Positions 28,412 through 38,853 of a DNA stretch of 64,000 bases are shown here, piece after piece. Under the pieces are notes generated by a model. It had not been told where the DNA came from, did not search any database, and saw only the letters and a program-made list of their open reading frames with translations. Position 1 is the stretch's first letter. Each line of letters starts with the position of its first letter. The stretch is from contig NZ_JAHXKI010000006.1 of assembly GCF_019392195.1 (NCBI RefSeq), positions 62,001 to 126,000 of the forward strand. Direction: 5' to 3'. The translations under genes were made by a program, and so were the position numbers. Source of the DNA: Marinobacter sp. F4206. GTDB taxonomy: Bacteria; Pseudomonadota; Gammaproteobacteria; Pseudomonadales; Oleiphilaceae.

Positions 28412-28444
28412 TGCTCTGATTCCTTACCTTAAACTAATCGGCGA

Positions 28445-29449
28445 TTAACCGCCCAAAACCCGATCATCGCCACGAAGGCTAGCCGGCGGCCAGTTATCAA
28501 GACGCATGCCCAGTGACAGACCACGGGACGCAAGCACGTCTTTGATCTCGGTCAGCGACTTTTTACCAAGGTTAGGCGTCTTCAGCAGCTCAACTTCTGT
28601 GCGCTGGATCAGATCGCCGATGTAGTAAATGTTTTCAGCCTTCAAGCAGTTAGCTGAACGCACTGTCAACTCCAGATCATCGACCGGACGGAGCAGAATC
28701 GGATCAATTTCTTCCTCTTCCTCTACGCGCTCCGGCTCTTTCTCGTGATCGAAATCAACAAATACCGCCAGTTGCTGCTGGAGAATGGTGGCCGCCCGGC
28801 GAATTGCTTCTTCCGGATCGATGGTGCCATTTGTCTCCAGGTCAATAACCAGCTTGTCCAGATCGGTCCGTTGCTCAACCCGTGCACTTTCCACGGCGTA
28901 AGCCACACGACGAACCGGGCTGAAAGTTGCATCCAGCTGCAGGCGTCCGATGGCGCGAGTTTCGTCCTCGTCGAGACCTCGCTGATCCGCCGGCTCATAG
29001 CCGCGACCGCGATTCACACGGAGGCGCATGTTCACTTCACCATTCTCGCTAAGGTGACAGATCACGTGCTCCGGGTTGGCAATCTCAACATCATGGTCGA
29101 GCTTGATATCACCGGCTGTGACAACGCCCGGGCCCTTCTTGCTGAGCGTAAGCTCGGCATCGTCCCGACCGTTCATTTTCACGGCGACGCCCTTGAGATT
29201 CAGAAGAATCTCAATCACGTCTTCCTGGACACCCTCAATGGCGCTGTACTCGTGCAAGACGCCGTCGATCTGCGCTTCAGTCACAGCGCAGCCCGGCATC
29301 GAAGACAAGAGAATACGGCGCAGTGCGCTGCCGAGCGTATGGCCAAAGCCTCTTTCCAGAGGCTCAAGCGTAACCTTGGCACGCGTGGCGCTTGATTCCT
29401 TCACGTCAATGGTACGAGGTGTCAATAACTCATGTACTGAACGCTGCAT
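28445..29449 (-). CDS. rpoA: RNA polymerase alpha subunit
   Basis: Dimerising alpha subunit that nucleates core polymerase and contacts activators and UP elements. It has 334 residues. The N-terminal domain (about 1-230) contains [20 protein letters not shown]; an acidic linker follows; the C-terminal domain (about 250-330) includes [16 protein letters not shown] and the helix-hairpin-helix [13 protein letters not shown]. Normal length. It follows rpsD by 35 nt. Confidence 0.98.
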   Translation of the reverse strand: MQRSVHELLTPRTIDVKESSATRAKVTLEPLERGFGHTLGSALRRILLSSMPGCAVTEAQIDGVLHEYSAIEGVQEDVIEILLNLKGVAVKMNGRDDAELTLSKKGPGVVTAGDIKLDHDVEIANPEHVICHLSENGEVNMRLRVNRGRGYEPADQRGLDEDETRAIGRLQLDATFSPVRRVAYAVESARVEQRTDLDKLVIDLETNGTIDPEEAIRRAATILQQQLAVFVDFDHEKEPERVEEEEEIDPILLRPVDDLELTVRSANCLKAENIYYIGDLIQRTEVELLKTPNLGKKSLTEIKDVLASRGLSLGMRLDNWPPASLRGDDRVLGG

Positions 29450-29484
29450 AGACGCCCCTATCTGCTATCGTTGCTAACTGGGCT

Positions 29485-30105
29485 TTACTTGGAGTAAAGC
29501 TCGACGATGAGGTTCTCGTTGATGTCGGCCGGCAGTTCAGTACGCTCAGGTACTGACTTGTAAACGCCGGACATCTTGTTGGCGTCGACCTCTACCCAGC
29601 TCACCGGTGCACGGCTTGCAGACAGATCCAGCGCGCCTTTTACGCGAAGCTGGTTCTTGGCCTTCTCGCGCACACTCACAACATCACCTGGCTTGACCTG
29701 ATAGGAAGCAATGTTCACTACCTTGTCGTTGACCAGGATCGCTTTGTGAGAAACGAGCTGACGGGATTCAGCACGGGTAGAACCAAAACCCATGCGGTAT
29801 ACAACGTTATCCAGACGGCCTTCCAGAAGCTGCAGCAGGTTCTCACCCGTTGCGCCTTTGATTCGGGCTGCCTCTTTGTAGTAATTGCGGAACTGCTTCT
29901 CCAGCACGCCGTAGATACGACGAACTTTCTGTTTTTCACGAAGCTGTACGCCGTACTCGGACAGACGACCGCGACGCGCGCCGTGCATACCCGGCGGAGT
30001 CTCGATGTTGCACTTGGAATCGAGCGCGCGAACACCGCTCTTTAGAAAAAGATCTGTCCCTTCACGACGAGACAGCTTGCACTTCGGGCCTATATAACGA
30101 GCCAT
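29485..30105 (-). CDS. rpsD: 30S ribosomal protein S4
   Basis: Primary 16S rRNA binder that starts 30S assembly and, in E. coli, represses the alpha operon. It has 206 residues. The N-terminal [20 protein letters not shown] is followed by the S4 RNA-binding domain (about 97-160) with [20 protein letters not shown]. Spacing to rpsK is 18 nt. Confidence 0.98.
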   Translation of the reverse strand: MARYIGPKCKLSRREGTDLFLKSGVRALDSKCNIETPPGMHGARRGRLSEYGVQLREKQKVRRIYGVLEKQFRNYYKEAARIKGATGENLLQLLEGRLDNVVYRMGFGSTRAESRQLVSHKAILVNDKVVNIASYQVKPGDVVSVREKAKNQLRVKGALDLSASRAPVSWVEVDANKMSGVYKSVPERTELPADINENLIVELYSK

Positions 30106-30123
30106 AATTCACTGTCTCCTGTG

Positions 30124-30513
30124 TTAGACGCGGCGCTTTTTGGGCGGACGACAGCCGTTATGGGGAATCGGCGTCACATCTGTGATGTTGGTGATCTTGT
30201 AGCCGCACGCATTCAGCGCACGAACTGCAGATTCACGTCCGGGCCCAGGACCCTTAACCTCTACGTCCAGGTTTTTAAGGCCGTATTCAGCAGCCGCGTT
30301 ACCGGCTCTTTCAGCTGCTACCTGCGCAGCAAAAGGTGTACTCTTGCGCGACCCACGGAAACCGGAACCACCAGAGGTAGCCCAGGACAGGACGTTGCCC
30401 TGACGGTCAGAAATGGTCACGATAGTGTTGTTGAAGGACGCGTGAATGTGCGCGACGCCATCAACAACCGTCTTTTTCACCTTTTTACGGGTACGTGTAC
30501 CTGGCTTTGCCAT
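30124..30513 (-). CDS. rpsK: 30S ribosomal protein S11
   Basis: Platform protein of the small subunit near the E site. It has 129 residues (same as E. coli) with the signatures [20 protein letters not shown] and [14 protein letters not shown], and a C-terminal basic tail [11 protein letters not shown]. It lies 13 nt after rpsM. Confidence 0.98.
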   Translation of the reverse strand: MAKPGTRTRKKVKKTVVDGVAHIHASFNNTIVTISDRQGNVLSWATSGGSGFRGSRKSTPFAAQVAAERAGNAAAEYGLKNLDVEVKGPGPGRESAVRALNACGYKITNITDVTPIPHNGCRPPKKRRV

Positions 30514-30526
30514 GTTTGCCTACCTG

Positions 30527-30883
30527 TTACTTACGAATAGGTTTGCGTGGACCTTTACGGGTGCGTGCGTTGGTCTTGGTGCGCTGGCCACGGACCGGAA
30601 GGCCATGACGATGACGCAGACCACGGTGACATCCGAGATCCTTCAAACGCTTGATGTTCATCTGTACTTCACGACGCAGATCGCCTTCGACAGACACCTT
30701 GCCCACTTCGGTACGAAGTGACTCAAGCTGCTCGTCGCTAAGGTCTTTGACCTTGACGTCCGGCTTTACGCCGGTTGCATCGCAAAGCTTCTGGGCTGTT
30801 GTCTTGCCAACACCAAAGATGTAGGTCAGCGAGATAACAGCATGTTTGTTATCGGGTATATTGACACCGGCTATACGTGCCAT
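30527..30883 (-). CDS. rpsM: 30S ribosomal protein S13
   Basis: Head protein of the small subunit contacting the 50S subunit. It has 118 residues, opening [20 protein letters not shown], with the [22 protein letters not shown] motif near 90 and the basic tail. It is the first gene of the alpha operon, behind its own promoter (30945-30974). The leader is about 55 nt, the place where an S4 target would lie; I cannot see a clear match to the E. coli pseudoknot. Confidence 0.98.
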   Translation of the reverse strand: MARIAGVNIPDNKHAVISLTYIFGVGKTTAQKLCDATGVKPDVKVKDLSDEQLESLRTEVGKVSVEGDLRREVQMNIKRLKDLGCHRGLRHRHGLPVRGQRTKTNARTRKGPRKPIRK

Positions 30884-30930
30884 CCAAATTACTCCGCGTT
30901 CAAAGCTTTGCTGTGTGAATTTTCCGCCAC

Positions 30931-30956
30931 AAAAAGGGCGCGAAATAATAGCGCCC
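30931..30956 (-). terminator. Terminator of the spc block, overlapping the alpha promoter
   Basis: On the minus strand GGGCGC, a 9-nt loop and GCGCCC are followed by U5. The loop contains the TATTAT -10 hexamer of the rpsM promoter, so terminator and promoter share the same bases. Confidence 0.75.
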
Positions 30957-30974
30957 GACCCCCACCGGAGTCAA
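30945..30974 (-). promoter_or_regulatory. Sigma-70 promoter of the alpha operon
   Basis: TTGACT (30969-30974) and TATTAT (30945-30950) on the minus strand are spaced by 18 bp; the predicted start is near 30938. It lies in the 140-nt rpmJ-rpsM gap, matching the position of the E. coli alpha promoter. Confidence 0.75.
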
Positions 30975-31023
30975 GCGCCATCATTCCGAACCCCTTTACG
31001 CGATCAGAACTGATCCCGAAGGA

Positions 31024-31137
31024 TTAGCCCTGGCGCTGCTTGTGGCGAGGCTCCGAGCAAATGACTCGTACTGAGCCATTGCGACGAATTACTTTGCAGT
31101 TACGGCAAATTTTCTTTACCGAAGCGCGTACTTTCAT
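31024..31137 (-). CDS. rpmJ: 50S ribosomal protein L36
   Basis: Smallest large-subunit protein, 37 residues, opening [15 protein letters not shown]. Cys11, Cys14, Cys27 and His32 form the zinc ribbon, so this is the zinc-binding (C+) paralogue. It sits 29 nt after secY, as in E. coli. Confidence 0.97.
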   Translation of the reverse strand: MKVRASVKKICRNCKVIRRNGSVRVICSEPRHKQRQG

Positions 31138-31166
31138 TGTCGACTCCAGTTTTCAAGGGGAACGGC

Positions 31167-32489
31167 TTAGCCGTTCCGACCATAGCCCTTGAGATTGGAC
31201 TTCTTCATCAGCGATTCATACTGATGGGACATCAGGTGCGACTGTACCTGCGCCATGAAATCCATCACCACGACTACAACAATCAGCAGTGATGTGCCGC
31301 CCAGATAGAACGGAACATTCCCGGCTACCATCAGAAACTGAGGGAACAGGGACACTGCTGCAATGTACATTGCACCGAACAGCGTCAGACGAGTCAGAAC
31401 GCCATCGATATACTTGGCAGTCTGATCACCCGGACGGATGCCCGGAATAAACGCTCCTGAGCGCTTGAGGTTATCCGCAACTTCCTTCGGGTTGTACATC
31501 AGGGCTGTATAGAAGAAGCAGAAAAACACGACTGCTGCTGCAAACAGGATGATGTACAACGGCTGGCTGGGCGCCAGTGCCTGGGACACATCGCTGAGCC
31601 ATTCCATGCCCTCGCCCTGACCAAACCACTGCCCGATCGAAGCCGGAAACAGCAGAATGGAAGAAGCAAAAATCGGCGGAATAACCCCGGCCATGTTGAC
31701 CTTAAGAGGCAGATGGCTGGACTGCTGTGCGAACACACGACGGCCCTGCTGACGCTTGGCGTAATTGATGGTCAGGCGACGCTGACCGCGCTCCATGAAC
31801 ACCACAAAGCCAATTACTGCGACCGCCAACACACCAATACCCAGAACAACCAGAAGGCTCATTTCACCATTTCTGGCCTGCTCCAGAGTCTGCCCGATAG
31901 CGCCCGGCAAGCCGGCTACGATACCCGCGAAAATCAGCAGGGAAATACCGTTGCCAACGCCACGTTCGGTGATCTGCTCACCCAGCCACATCATGAAGAC
32001 CGCACCGCTGACAAACGAAACAACCGCCACGAAGTGGAAGCTGAAACTGTCATTAAAGGTGACGCCCTGCGATGCCAAACCGACAGAAATACCAGCACCC
32101 TGAACCAGGGCGAGGATAACCGTACCATACCGAGTGTACTGACTGATCTTACGACGACCAGCTTCGCCTTCTTTCTTCAGCTGCTCAAGCTGCGGACTGA
32201 CCGCAGTCATGAGCTGCATGATAATCGAAGCCGAGATATACGGCATGATACCGAGAGCGAAGATACTCATGCGCTCAAGCGCACCACCGGAAAACATGTT
32301 GAACATACTCAGGATAGTGCCCTGATTCTGCTCAAACAGTGCCGCCAAACGGTCGGGGTTGATCCCCGGCACCGGAATATGGGCACCGATTCGGTACACC
32401 AACAATGCCAGGAAGACAAACCAGAGCCGCGATCGCAGCTCTGCCAGTCCTTTACCCGCGCCCGCAGGCAATGATGCTGTCTTGGCCAT
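31167..32489 (-). CDS. secY: Sec translocon channel subunit SecY
   Basis: Central channel of protein export, ten transmembrane helices, partner of SecE (57880-58248) and SecG. It has 440 residues (E. coli 443). Signature stretches are [14 protein letters not shown] near 35-50, TPFxxS-type plug-side helices, and the cytoplasmic loop with [16 protein letters not shown] near 240. The C-terminus is basic. It lies 17 nt after rplO and is translated from the spc messenger. Confidence 0.98.
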   Translation of the reverse strand: MAKTASLPAGAGKGLAELRSRLWFVFLALLVYRIGAHIPVPGINPDRLAALFEQNQGTILSMFNMFSGGALERMSIFALGIMPYISASIIMQLMTAVSPQLEQLKKEGEAGRRKISQYTRYGTVILALVQGAGISVGLASQGVTFNDSFSFHFVAVVSFVSGAVFMMWLGEQITERGVGNGISLLIFAGIVAGLPGAIGQTLEQARNGEMSLLVVLGIGVLAVAVIGFVVFMERGQRRLTINYAKRQQGRRVFAQQSSHLPLKVNMAGVIPPIFASSILLFPASIGQWFGQGEGMEWLSDVSQALAPSQPLYIILFAAAVVFFCFFYTALMYNPKEVADNLKRSGAFIPGIRPGDQTAKYIDGVLTRLTLFGAMYIAAVSLFPQFLMVAGNVPFYLGGTSLLIVVVVVMDFMAQVQSHLMSHQYESLMKKSNLKGYGRNG

Positions 32490-32506
32490 TTAGTCCTCGA
32501 CTCGCC

Positions 32507-32941
32507 TTAGTCTTCGACTTTACCACCCGCGGCGGCAATTGCCTCGCGTGCGCCTTTGGTTACCCGAAGGCCCTTAACGGTTACCGCACGGCTGAGTTCG
32601 CCGGACAGGATAACCTTGGCTTCACGAATTTCTTCGCGAACGATATCTGCCTTTTTCAGGGCCTCGAGGTCAACCACATCGCCTTCAACCTTCGCCAGTT
32701 CGTTCAGGCGAATTTCAGCAACGTAGCGCTGCTGGCGTGAGGTGAAACCAAACTTCGGCAGACGACGAGCCAGAGGCTGCTGACCACCCTCGAAACCAGG
32801 AGCAACGCTGCCGCCAGAGCGGGCCTTGAGACCCTTGTGACCGCGACCGCCGGTTTTACCGAGACCACTACCGATACCACGACCAACTCGCTTCGGAGCT
32901 TGGCGTGAACCGGGTTCCGGACTAAGTTCGTTCAGACGCAT
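32507..32941 (-). CDS. rplO: 50S ribosomal protein L15
   Basis: Large-subunit assembly protein, 144 residues (same as E. coli) from [13 protein letters not shown]. It has the basic Gly-rich region [18 protein letters not shown] at about 21-40. The ATG at 32941 is chosen: GAGGAG lies upstream and the rpmD stop is 1 nt away; an ATC/ATT-type upstream extension adds non-family residues. Confidence 0.97.
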   Translation of the reverse strand: MRLNELSPEPGSRQAPKRVGRGIGSGLGKTGGRGHKGLKARSGGSVAPGFEGGQQPLARRLPKFGFTSRQQRYVAEIRLNELAKVEGDVVDLEALKKADIVREEIREAKVILSGELSRAVTVKGLRVTKGAREAIAAAGGKVED

Positions 32942-32942
32942 C

Positions 32943-33131
32943 TTAGTTCTCCTCAACCCGAACCAGGTAATCCACCCGGTTGATCATGCCGCGAATCGAA
33001 GGAGTATCCTCCACTTCCACGGTGTGACCGATTTTACGAAGACCCAGGCCCTTAACGCACAGTTTGTGCTTGGGCTGACAGCCGATCGGGCTGCGGGTCA
33101 GAGTTACTTTGATCGTTTTTGCGTTCGCCAT
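32943..33131 (-). CDS. rpmD: 50S ribosomal protein L30
   Basis: Large-subunit protein of 62 residues, opening [20 protein letters not shown]; the family contains about 59-62. The start at 33131 is used rather than a 16-codon upstream extension that overlaps rpsE. It lies 4 nt after rpsE. Confidence 0.96.
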   Translation of the reverse strand: MANAKTIKVTLTRSPIGCQPKHKLCVKGLGLRKIGHTVEVEDTPSIRGMINRVDYLVRVEEN

Positions 33132-33135
33132 GACT

Positions 33136-33636
33136 TCAACCCAGAATCTCTTCCACGGTCTTACCGCGCTTGGCTGCAATATCTTCAGGCGCTTGTGTTG
33201 CCTGGAGACCCTTGATGGTGGAACGTACCACGTTCACCGGGTTGGTAGACCCGTAACACTTGGACAGTACGTTCTGAACACCTGCCACCTCCAGGACGGC
33301 ACGCATCGCGCCACCGGCGATGATACCGGTACCTTCGGAAGCCGGCTGCATGTAGACCTTGGAGCCGCCATGCTGTGCCTTCACCGGGTACTGAAGAGTG
33401 GTGCCGTCCAGCGGGACGTCGACCATGTTCTTACGCGCAGCTTCCATGGCCTTCTGAATGGCGACCGGCACTTCACGCGCCTTACCACGACCGAAACCAA
33501 CGCGACCTTTACCATCACCCACTACAGTCAGTGCGGTGAAGGCGAAAATACGGCCACCTTTTACAACCTTGGCGACACGATTGACCTGAACCAGCTTCTC
33601 CTGGAGCTCAGGCGCCTTCTGTTCGTTAACGCTCAT
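33136..33636 (-). CDS. rpsE: 30S ribosomal protein S5
   Basis: Small-subunit protein important for decoding fidelity and mRNA unwinding. It has 166 residues (E. coli 167). The N-terminal double-stranded RNA-binding fold includes [20 protein letters not shown] near 20-40, and GYGKAREVP-like [11 protein letters not shown] follows. The ATG at 33636 follows GAGGTGGAG; a GTG 3 codons upstream is less likely. The spectinomycin-loop region (VVKGG) looks wild type. Confidence 0.97.
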   Translation of the reverse strand: MSVNEQKAPELQEKLVQVNRVAKVVKGGRIFAFTALTVVGDGKGRVGFGRGKAREVPVAIQKAMEAARKNMVDVPLDGTTLQYPVKAQHGGSKVYMQPASEGTGIIAGGAMRAVLEVAGVQNVLSKCYGSTNPVNVVRSTIKGLQATQAPEDIAAKRGKTVEEILG

Positions 33637-33648
33637 CTTCTCCACCTC

Positions 33649-33996
33649 TTAGAATTGCAAGCCAGCTTCACGGGCTGCGTCGGCCAGAGCCTGAATACGA
33701 CCGTGATAACGGTAACCGGAGCGGTCAAAAGCGACCTGCTCTACACCTGCTGCCTTGGCACGCTCAGCAATCAGCTGACCAACCTTTTTGGCAGCGTCCA
33801 CGTTACCGGTTGCACCCTGGCGCAGTTCCTTATCCAACGTGGAGGCAGAAGCCAGCACCTTGCTGCCATCTGCTGTCGTGACCTGGGCGTACATGTGACG
33901 CGGTGTGCGATGAACACACAGACGATTGGTACCCAGTTCACGGATCTTCATGCGCACTTTGCGTGCGCGACGCAATCTTTCGTTATTCGCGCTCAT
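33649..33996 (-). CDS. rplR: 50S ribosomal protein L18
   Basis: 5S rRNA-binding protein of the central protuberance, 115 residues. It has the N-terminal basic segment [16 protein letters not shown] and the C-terminal [20 protein letters not shown] signature near 90-110. It lies 9 nt after rplF. Confidence 0.97.
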   Translation of the reverse strand: MSANNERLRRARKVRMKIRELGTNRLCVHRTPRHMYAQVTTADGSKVLASASTLDKELRQGATGNVDAAKKVGQLIAERAKAAGVEQVAFDRSGYRYHGRIQALADAAREAGLQF

Positions 33997-34005
33997 AGTC
34001 CCGCC

Positions 34006-34539
34006 TTATTTCTTCTTGGCTTCTTTGCGTCTGACCTGCTCATCCGCATAACGAACACCCTTACCCTTATAAGGCTCGGGCGGACGGAACGCGCGGACAT
34101 CCGCAGCGACCTGGCCAACCTGTTGCTTGTCGATACCGCGAATTACAACTTCCGTATTGGACGGAGTTTCTGCGGTAATCCCCTCGGGCAGCTCATACTC
34201 GACCGGGTGTGAAAAACCCAGCGTCAGATTGAGCTTCTTACCTTGCGCCTGGGCACGGTAACCTACGCCCGTCAGCTGGAGCTTACGCTCAAAGCCTGTG
34301 GATACACCGGTCACCATATTGTTGACCAATGCACGAGTAGTACCAGCAAGAGCGCGGGACTTTGTAGCACCATCGCGAGCCACGAAACGCAGGACATTTT
34401 CTTCCTGCTTCACTTCGACCGCCTGGTGAATGGTGAATTGAAGCGCTCCCTTGGAACCCTTCACACTAATTTCCTGTCCGTTCAGCTTAACCTCAACACC
34501 GGAAGGCAGCACGACAGGATTATTGGCAACCCTGGACAT
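34006..34539 (-). CDS. rplF: 50S ribosomal protein L6
   Basis: Large-subunit protein near the factor-binding site, 177 residues (same as E. coli). It has two repeated L6 folds and the C-terminal signature [20 protein letters not shown]. It lies 9 nt after rpsH. Confidence 0.97.
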   Translation of the reverse strand: MSRVANNPVVLPSGVEVKLNGQEISVKGSKGALQFTIHQAVEVKQEENVLRFVARDGATKSRALAGTTRALVNNMVTGVSTGFERKLQLTGVGYRAQAQGKKLNLTLGFSHPVEYELPEGITAETPSNTEVVIRGIDKQQVGQVAADVRAFRPPEPYKGKGVRYADEQVRRKEAKKK

Positions 34540-34548
34540 GTGTATCTC

Positions 34549-34941
34549 CTAGAATACGGTGCAGATGACTTCGCCACCCACGCCAGCAGCTCGTGCGGCG
34601 CGGTCTGTCATAACGCCCTTGGACGTTGAGACAATCGCGACTCCCAGACCGCCGGATACTTTCGGCAGTTCCCCAGCGCCTTTGTACTGGCGCAGACTCG
34701 GACGGCTGACCCGCTTGATCTCTTCAATAACCGGCTTGCCACCGAAGTATTTCAGAGTGATCGTCAGCTCGGGCTTCGCGTCGGCTGAAACGGAAAATTC
34801 TTCGACGTAACCTTCGTCCTTGAGGACTTGGGCCACGGAGATCTTCATTTTTGAAGACGGCATCGTAACATCTGTCTTAGACGCCATCTGTGCATTACGG
34901 ATACGAGTAAACATATCCGCAAGCGTGTCTTGCATACTCAT
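34549..34941 (-). CDS. rpsH: 30S ribosomal protein S8
   Basis: Primary 16S rRNA binder and, in E. coli, translational repressor of the spc genes. It has 130 residues (same as E. coli), opening [18 protein letters not shown] and ending with the [20 protein letters not shown] signature. The ATG at 34941 follows AGGAG; the reading frame is open upstream but adds 19 non-family residues. It is preceded by an unusually long 88-nt gap. Confidence 0.97.
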   Translation of the reverse strand: MSMQDTLADMFTRIRNAQMASKTDVTMPSSKMKISVAQVLKDEGYVEEFSVSADAKPELTITLKYFGGKPVIEEIKRVSRPSLRQYKGAGELPKVSGGLGVAIVSTSKGVMTDRAARAAGVGGEVICTVF

Positions 34942-35000
34942 TGGTATGAGGCTCCTGATCTTTTTAGTTGTGCAGCGGCGTGCCGCACCGCTTACCAACA

Positions 35001-35025
35001 GGCACCCGACCGAAGTCCGGGTGCC
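35001..35025 (-). repeat. UUCG-capped hairpin between rpsN and rpsH
   Basis: GGCACCCG and CGGGTGCC form an 8-bp stem whose loop contains AC-UUCG-GT. It begins 4 nt after the rpsN stop and has no U-run, so it is more likely a stability or processing element than a terminator. A second GC hairpin (GCGG/CCGC) follows at about 34975-34990. Confidence 0.65.
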
Positions 35026-35029
35026 TATC

Positions 35030-35335
35030 TTACCAGCTTGCCTTGGTCAGGCCCGGAACATCACCGCGCATGCCGTATTCACGGAGTTTGATCCGTGAAA
35101 GCTCGAACTTACGCAGAACGCCATGGGGACGACCAGTCACCTGGCAACGATTACGAAGACGCGACGGGCTTGCATCACGAGGAAGCTGTTGAAGCTTCAT
35201 CTGTGCATCCCAACGGTCATCATCGCTGGTATTAGGGTTTTTGATAATCGCCTTGAGCTCTGCACGCTTCGCTGCAAACTTCGCAACGGTCTTTTCGCGC
35301 TTGAGCTCGCGGTTCTTCATGGAAACCTTAGCCAT
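35030..35335 (-). CDS. rpsN: 30S ribosomal protein S14 (zinc-independent form)
   Basis: Head protein of the small subunit. It has 101 residues, the long form that lacks the four-cysteine zinc ribbon of the short paralogue (only one cysteine, in [12 protein letters not shown]). Ends in the usual GLTKASW. It lies 13 nt after rplE. Confidence 0.97.
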   Translation of the reverse strand: MAKVSMKNRELKREKTVAKFAAKRAELKAIIKNPNTSDDDRWDAQMKLQQLPRDASPSRLRNRCQVTGRPHGVLRKFELSRIKLREYGMRGDVPGLTKASW

Positions 35336-35348
35336 TACACTCGTTCCT

Positions 35349-35888
35349 TTATCTCTTGAACGGAAAGCCGAAAGCTTTCAGCAGTTCACGACCTTCATCG
35401 TCGGTACCGGCAGTGGTGGTAATGGTGATGTCCAGACCACGGATCTTGTCGACTTTGTCGTACTCGATCTCAGGGAAAATGATCTGCTCACGCACGCCCA
35501 TGCTGTAGTTACCACGACCGTCGAACGACTTGGGATTCAGACCGCGAAAGTCACGAATGCGGGGAACCGCAATGTGAACCAGGCGATCAAAAAAGTCCCA
35601 CATACGCTCGCCGCGCAGAGTAACTTTGCAACCGATCGGCCAACCTTCACGGATTTTGAAACCCGCAACGGATTTACGTGCCTTGGTAACAACAACTTTC
35701 TGACCTGCCAGACGCTCGAGATCCGCCACGGCATTTTCAATCAGCTTCTTGTCACCAACCGCTTCGCCGACACCCATGTTAAGGGTGATCTTTTCGATAC
35801 GCGGCACCTGCATAACGTTCTTGTAGCCGAACTCTTTCTGCAGGGCGGGTACCACTTCCTTACTGTACTGCTCTTTCATGTTAAGCAT
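35349..35888 (-). CDS. rplE: 50S ribosomal protein L5
   Basis: 5S rRNA-binding protein contacting the P-site tRNA. It has 179 residues (same as E. coli) from [16 protein letters not shown]. Signatures are [17 protein letters not shown] near 30-45 and [19 protein letters not shown] near 130-150. The ATG at 35888 gives the E. coli length; an internal ATG 3 codons later and a codon 4 upstream are alternatives. Confidence 0.97.
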   Translation of the reverse strand: MLNMKEQYSKEVVPALQKEFGYKNVMQVPRIEKITLNMGVGEAVGDKKLIENAVADLERLAGQKVVVTKARKSVAGFKIREGWPIGCKVTLRGERMWDFFDRLVHIAVPRIRDFRGLNPKSFDGRGNYSMGVREQIIFPEIEYDKVDKIRGLDITITTTAGTDDEGRELLKAFGFPFKR

Positions 35889-35903
35889 CGTAACCACCAC
35901 CGC

Positions 35904-36224
35904 TTACTGGTTATCGACAGCTTCGTTCGTGGACTTGAAGATCCGCACTTTCGCGCCGTCTTCCTTGATCTGGAAGCCTACACGATCGGCTTTGCCGGTC
36001 TGCGGATTAAAAATAGCCACGTTGGAAGCCTGGATAGGTGCTTCTTTTTCGACGATGCCACCTGGGGTGCCCAGCATCGGGTTCGGCTTGGTGTGCTTCT
36101 TGATCATGTTGATCCCAGAAACAACCACACGGCCATCGTCCTGAACCTTCAGGACTTTACCACGTTTGCCTTTGTCTTTCCCCGTGGTGACGATTACTTC
36201 GTCATCTCGTTTGATCTTTTTCAT
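35904..36224 (-). CDS. rplX: 50S ribosomal protein L24
   Basis: Assembly initiator at the tunnel exit, 106 residues. It opens [20 protein letters not shown] with the KOW motif (about 7-35). It lies 17 nt after rplN and 15 nt before rplE. Confidence 0.97.
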   Translation of the reverse strand: MKKIKRDDEVIVTTGKDKGKRGKVLKVQDDGRVVVSGINMIKKHTKPNPMLGTPGGIVEKEAPIQASNVAIFNPQTGKADRVGFQIKEDGAKVRIFKSTNEAVDNQ

Positions 36225-36241
36225 AACCGGCCTCTGGTCCT

Positions 36242-36610
36242 TTAAAGTACTTCGGGTGCCAGTGAGATAATTTTCATGAACTTTTCATTACGCAGTTCAC
36301 GGGTAACCGGTCCGAAGATACGGGTACCAATAGGAGCGTCCTGATTGTTCAGAAGTACTGCCGCATTTCCGTCGAAACGGATCAGCGAACCGTCGGGACG
36401 GCGAACACCCTTGCGGGTACGCACCACGACAGCTTTCAGGACCTGGCCTTTCTTCACTTTACCGCGGGGAATGGCTTCCTTGACGGTCACCTTGATGATA
36501 TCCCCTACGCTGGCATAACGCCGATGTGAACCGCCCAGGACCTTGATGCACATCACCTGACGCGCACCGCTGTTGTCCGCGACTTCAAGCATTGTTTGAG
36601 TCTGAATCAT
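36242..36610 (-). CDS. rplN: 50S ribosomal protein L14
   Basis: Intersubunit-bridge protein, 122 residues (E. coli 123), opening [20 protein letters not shown]. In E. coli this gene starts the spc operon behind its own promoter. Here it follows rpsQ by only 15 nt and no promoter is visible, so it is probably read through from the S10 genes. Confidence 0.97.
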   Translation of the reverse strand: MIQTQTMLEVADNSGARQVMCIKVLGGSHRRYASVGDIIKVTVKEAIPRGKVKKGQVLKAVVVRTRKGVRRPDGSLIRFDGNAAVLLNNQDAPIGTRIFGPVTRELRNEKFMKIISLAPEVL

Positions 36611-36625
36611 GGTTGTTCTCCGGCG

Positions 36626-36892
36626 TTACACCTTGGATGCACGTTCGGTCACTTCCACCAGGGCCCAGCTCTTGGTCTTGGAGACCGGACGGGTTTCCTG
36701 GATGGTCACAGTGTCACCGACGTTGCACTGATTGCTCTCATCGTGAGCATGGATCTTGGTAGAGCGCTTCATGTACTTGCCGTACAGAGGATGCTTCACC
36801 TGACGCTCGACCAGAACGACGATGGACTTCTCCATCTTGTTGCTCACGACCTTGCCGCTCAGAGTTCTGGCAGTTTGGGTAGCTTCGGTCAT
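36626..36892 (-). CDS. rpsQ: 30S ribosomal protein S17
   Basis: Primary small-subunit assembly protein with an OB fold, 88 residues. It contains [20 protein letters not shown] and the signature [18 protein letters not shown]. It lies 1 nt after rpmC. Confidence 0.97.
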   Translation of the reverse strand: MTEATQTARTLSGKVVSNKMEKSIVVLVERQVKHPLYGKYMKRSTKIHAHDESNQCNVGDTVTIQETRPVSKTKSWALVEVTERASKV

Positions 36893-36893
36893 G

Positions 36894-37085
36894 TCACTGT
36901 CCTGCCTTTTCGTTCAATACTGTTTTCACGCGAGCGATGTCGCGCTTCACCTTGCCGAGAAGGTGAGACTGATTCAGCTGACCTGTCGCCTTGCGCATGC
37001 GCAGGTTGAACTGCTCCTTCAGGAGGTCGATCAGCTCTTTGTTCAGCTCCTCGACTGACTTATCACGCAGCTCTGTTGCTTTCAT
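36894..37085 (-). CDS. rpmC: 50S ribosomal protein L29
   Basis: Two-helix protein at the tunnel exit, near the trigger-factor/SRP docking site, 63 residues (same as E. coli). It opens [15 protein letters not shown] and contains [18 protein letters not shown]. The ATG at 37085 shares 1 nt with the rplP stop. Confidence 0.97.
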   Translation of the reverse strand: MKATELRDKSVEELNKELIDLLKEQFNLRMRKATGQLNQSHLLGKVKRDIARVKTVLNEKAGQ

Positions 37086-37498
37086 CACATCACCGTCCTC
37101 GTTACAAAGGTGGTCTGTACCGGCAGTTTGGCCGCAGCGAGCGTGAAGGCATCACGAGCGATATCCTCGGACACACCTTCCATCTCGTAGAGCATGCGGC
37201 CTGGCTGGATTTCAGCCACCCAATACTCGACAGAACCTTTACCTTTACCCATTCGTACTTCCAGCGGCTTACCGGTGATCGGCTTGTCCGGGAAAACCCG
37301 AATCCAGATCTTACCGCCCCGCTTGATGCGGCGAGTCATGGTACGACGCGCTGCCTCAATCTGGCGAGCAGTTATACGCCCTCGGCTCGTCGCCTTCAAT
37401 CCGTATTCACCGAAGCTCACCTTGTTGGCGCGGTGAGCAAGACCGGTGTTACGGCCTTTCATTACCTTGCGGAATTTGGTGCGTTTTGGTTGCAGCAT
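37085..37498 (-). CDS. rplP: 50S ribosomal protein L16
   Basis: Late-assembly protein near the A-site tRNA elbow, 137 residues (E. coli 136). It opens [17 protein letters not shown] and contains the [20 protein letters not shown] signature near 80-100. It lies 12 nt after rpsC. Confidence 0.97.
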   Translation of the reverse strand: MLQPKRTKFRKVMKGRNTGLAHRANKVSFGEYGLKATSRGRITARQIEAARRTMTRRIKRGGKIWIRVFPDKPITGKPLEVRMGKGKGSVEYWVAEIQPGRMLYEMEGVSEDIARDAFTLAAAKLPVQTTFVTRTVM

Positions 37499-37510
37499 AA
37501 GAGTGCCCCT

Positions 37511-38194
37511 TTACTTAGAACCTTTCTTCCCAGAGGCTTTCTTGTCAGCACGGACCTGCTCCATACCACCAAGAATCTCACCTTTGAAGATCCATACCTT
37601 GACGCCGATTACGCCGTAAGTGGTATGCGCTTCGTAGGTTGCGTAATCAATATCTGCACGCAGCGTGTGCAGAGGTACACGACCTTCGCGATACCACTCG
37701 GAACGCGCAATTTCAGCACCCCCGAGACGACCGCCTACCTGGATCTTGATACCCTTGGCGCCTTGACGCATAGCGTTCTGAACCGCGCGCTTCATAGCAC
37801 GACGGAACATCACACGACGCTCCAGCTGACCGGCAACGTTTTGCGCTACCAGGCGGGCATCCAGGTCCGGCTTGCGGACTTCTTCGATGTTGATGTGCAC
37901 AGGCACACCCATCATGTCGCTGACTTCGCGACGAAGACGGTCAACATCTTCACCCTTCTTACCGATAACAATACCGGGGCGGGCAGTATGGATCGTGATA
38001 CGGGCGTTCTGAGCAGGGCGCTCGATCACAATCTTGCTGACAGACGCCTTCACCAGACGCTTGTCCAGAAACTCACGAACCTGAATATCATTCAGCAGGT
38101 TTTGTGAGTATTCCTTCTTGTCGGCATACCAGACTGAGTTGTGCTCTTTGATCACACCCAGGCGAATGCCGGTTGGATTTACTTTATGACCCAT
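37511..38194 (-). CDS. rpsC: 30S ribosomal protein S3
   Basis: Head protein at the mRNA entry channel with helicase-like activity, 227 residues. It has an N-terminal KH domain (about 38-108) with [15 protein letters not shown] and a C-terminal domain containing [19 protein letters not shown]. It lies 11 nt after rplV. Confidence 0.98.
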   Translation of the reverse strand: MGHKVNPTGIRLGVIKEHNSVWYADKKEYSQNLLNDIQVREFLDKRLVKASVSKIVIERPAQNARITIHTARPGIVIGKKGEDVDRLRREVSDMMGVPVHINIEEVRKPDLDARLVAQNVAGQLERRVMFRRAMKRAVQNAMRQGAKGIKIQVGGRLGGAEIARSEWYREGRVPLHTLRADIDYATYEAHTTYGVIGVKVWIFKGEILGGMEQVRADKKASGKKGSK

Positions 38195-38205
38195 CTGAGC
38201 ATCTC

Positions 38206-38538
38206 CTACTTGTCGGCGACCTTGACGGTGATATGGCAGGTGCGCTTGAAAATCCGATCAGCGCGCCCCTTGGCTCGAGCTTTGATTCGCTTGAGCGTCG
38301 GACCCTCATCCACCATCACGGTGGAAACCCGCAGTTCGTCAACGTCCAGACCTTCGTTATGCTCAGCGTTGGCAATGGCAGACTCAAGAGCTTTCTTGAG
38401 TACGACCGCCGCCTTCTTTGGGCTAAAAGTCAGAATGTTCAGGGCATCCTCAACAGCCTTGCCGCGTACTTGGTCAGCGACAAGACGTGCTTTCTGAGCT
38501 GAGAGGTTAGCGCCCTTATACTTGGCTGCTACTTCCAT
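38206..38538 (-). CDS. rplV: 50S ribosomal protein L22
   Basis: Tunnel-lining protein whose beta-hairpin reaches the constriction, 110 residues (same as E. coli). It opens [20 protein letters not shown] and ends with TVKVADK. The ATG at 38538 is used; the frame is open a further 49 codons into rpsS but that part is not family sequence. Confidence 0.97.
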   Translation of the reverse strand: MEVAAKYKGANLSAQKARLVADQVRGKAVEDALNILTFSPKKAAVVLKKALESAIANAEHNEGLDVDELRVSTVMVDEGPTLKRIKARAKGRADRIFKRTCHITVKVADK

Positions 38539-38554
38539 TTCTATTCCCTCACAA

Positions 38555-38830
38555 TCAGCGTTTAGCTTTCTTGTCGGCCGCATGACCACGATAAGTACGC
38601 GTTGCCGCGAACTCACCCAGCTTATGTCCAACCATATCTTCGGTGACATAAACCGGCACGTGCTGCTTGCCGTTGTGGACTGCAATGGTCAGGCCTACCA
38701 TCTCTGGAAAAACTGTTGACCGGCGGGACCAGGTTTTGATCGGTCGCTTGTCGTTAGTTTCCAGAGCTGCCTCGACCTTCTTCAACAGATGCAGGTCTAT
38801 AAAAGGACCTTTCTTCAAAGAACGTGGCAC
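38555..38830 (-). CDS. rpsS: 30S ribosomal protein S19
   Basis: Head protein, 91 residues, opening [20 protein letters not shown] with the [20 protein letters not shown] signature near 65-85. It lies 23 nt after rplB. Confidence 0.97.
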   Translation of the reverse strand: MPRSLKKGPFIDLHLLKKVEAALETNDKRPIKTWSRRSTVFPEMVGLTIAVHNGKQHVPVYVTEDMVGHKLGEFAATRTYRGHAADKKAKR

Positions 38831-38853
38831 AGCAATTACCTCTATGTAGTCGT

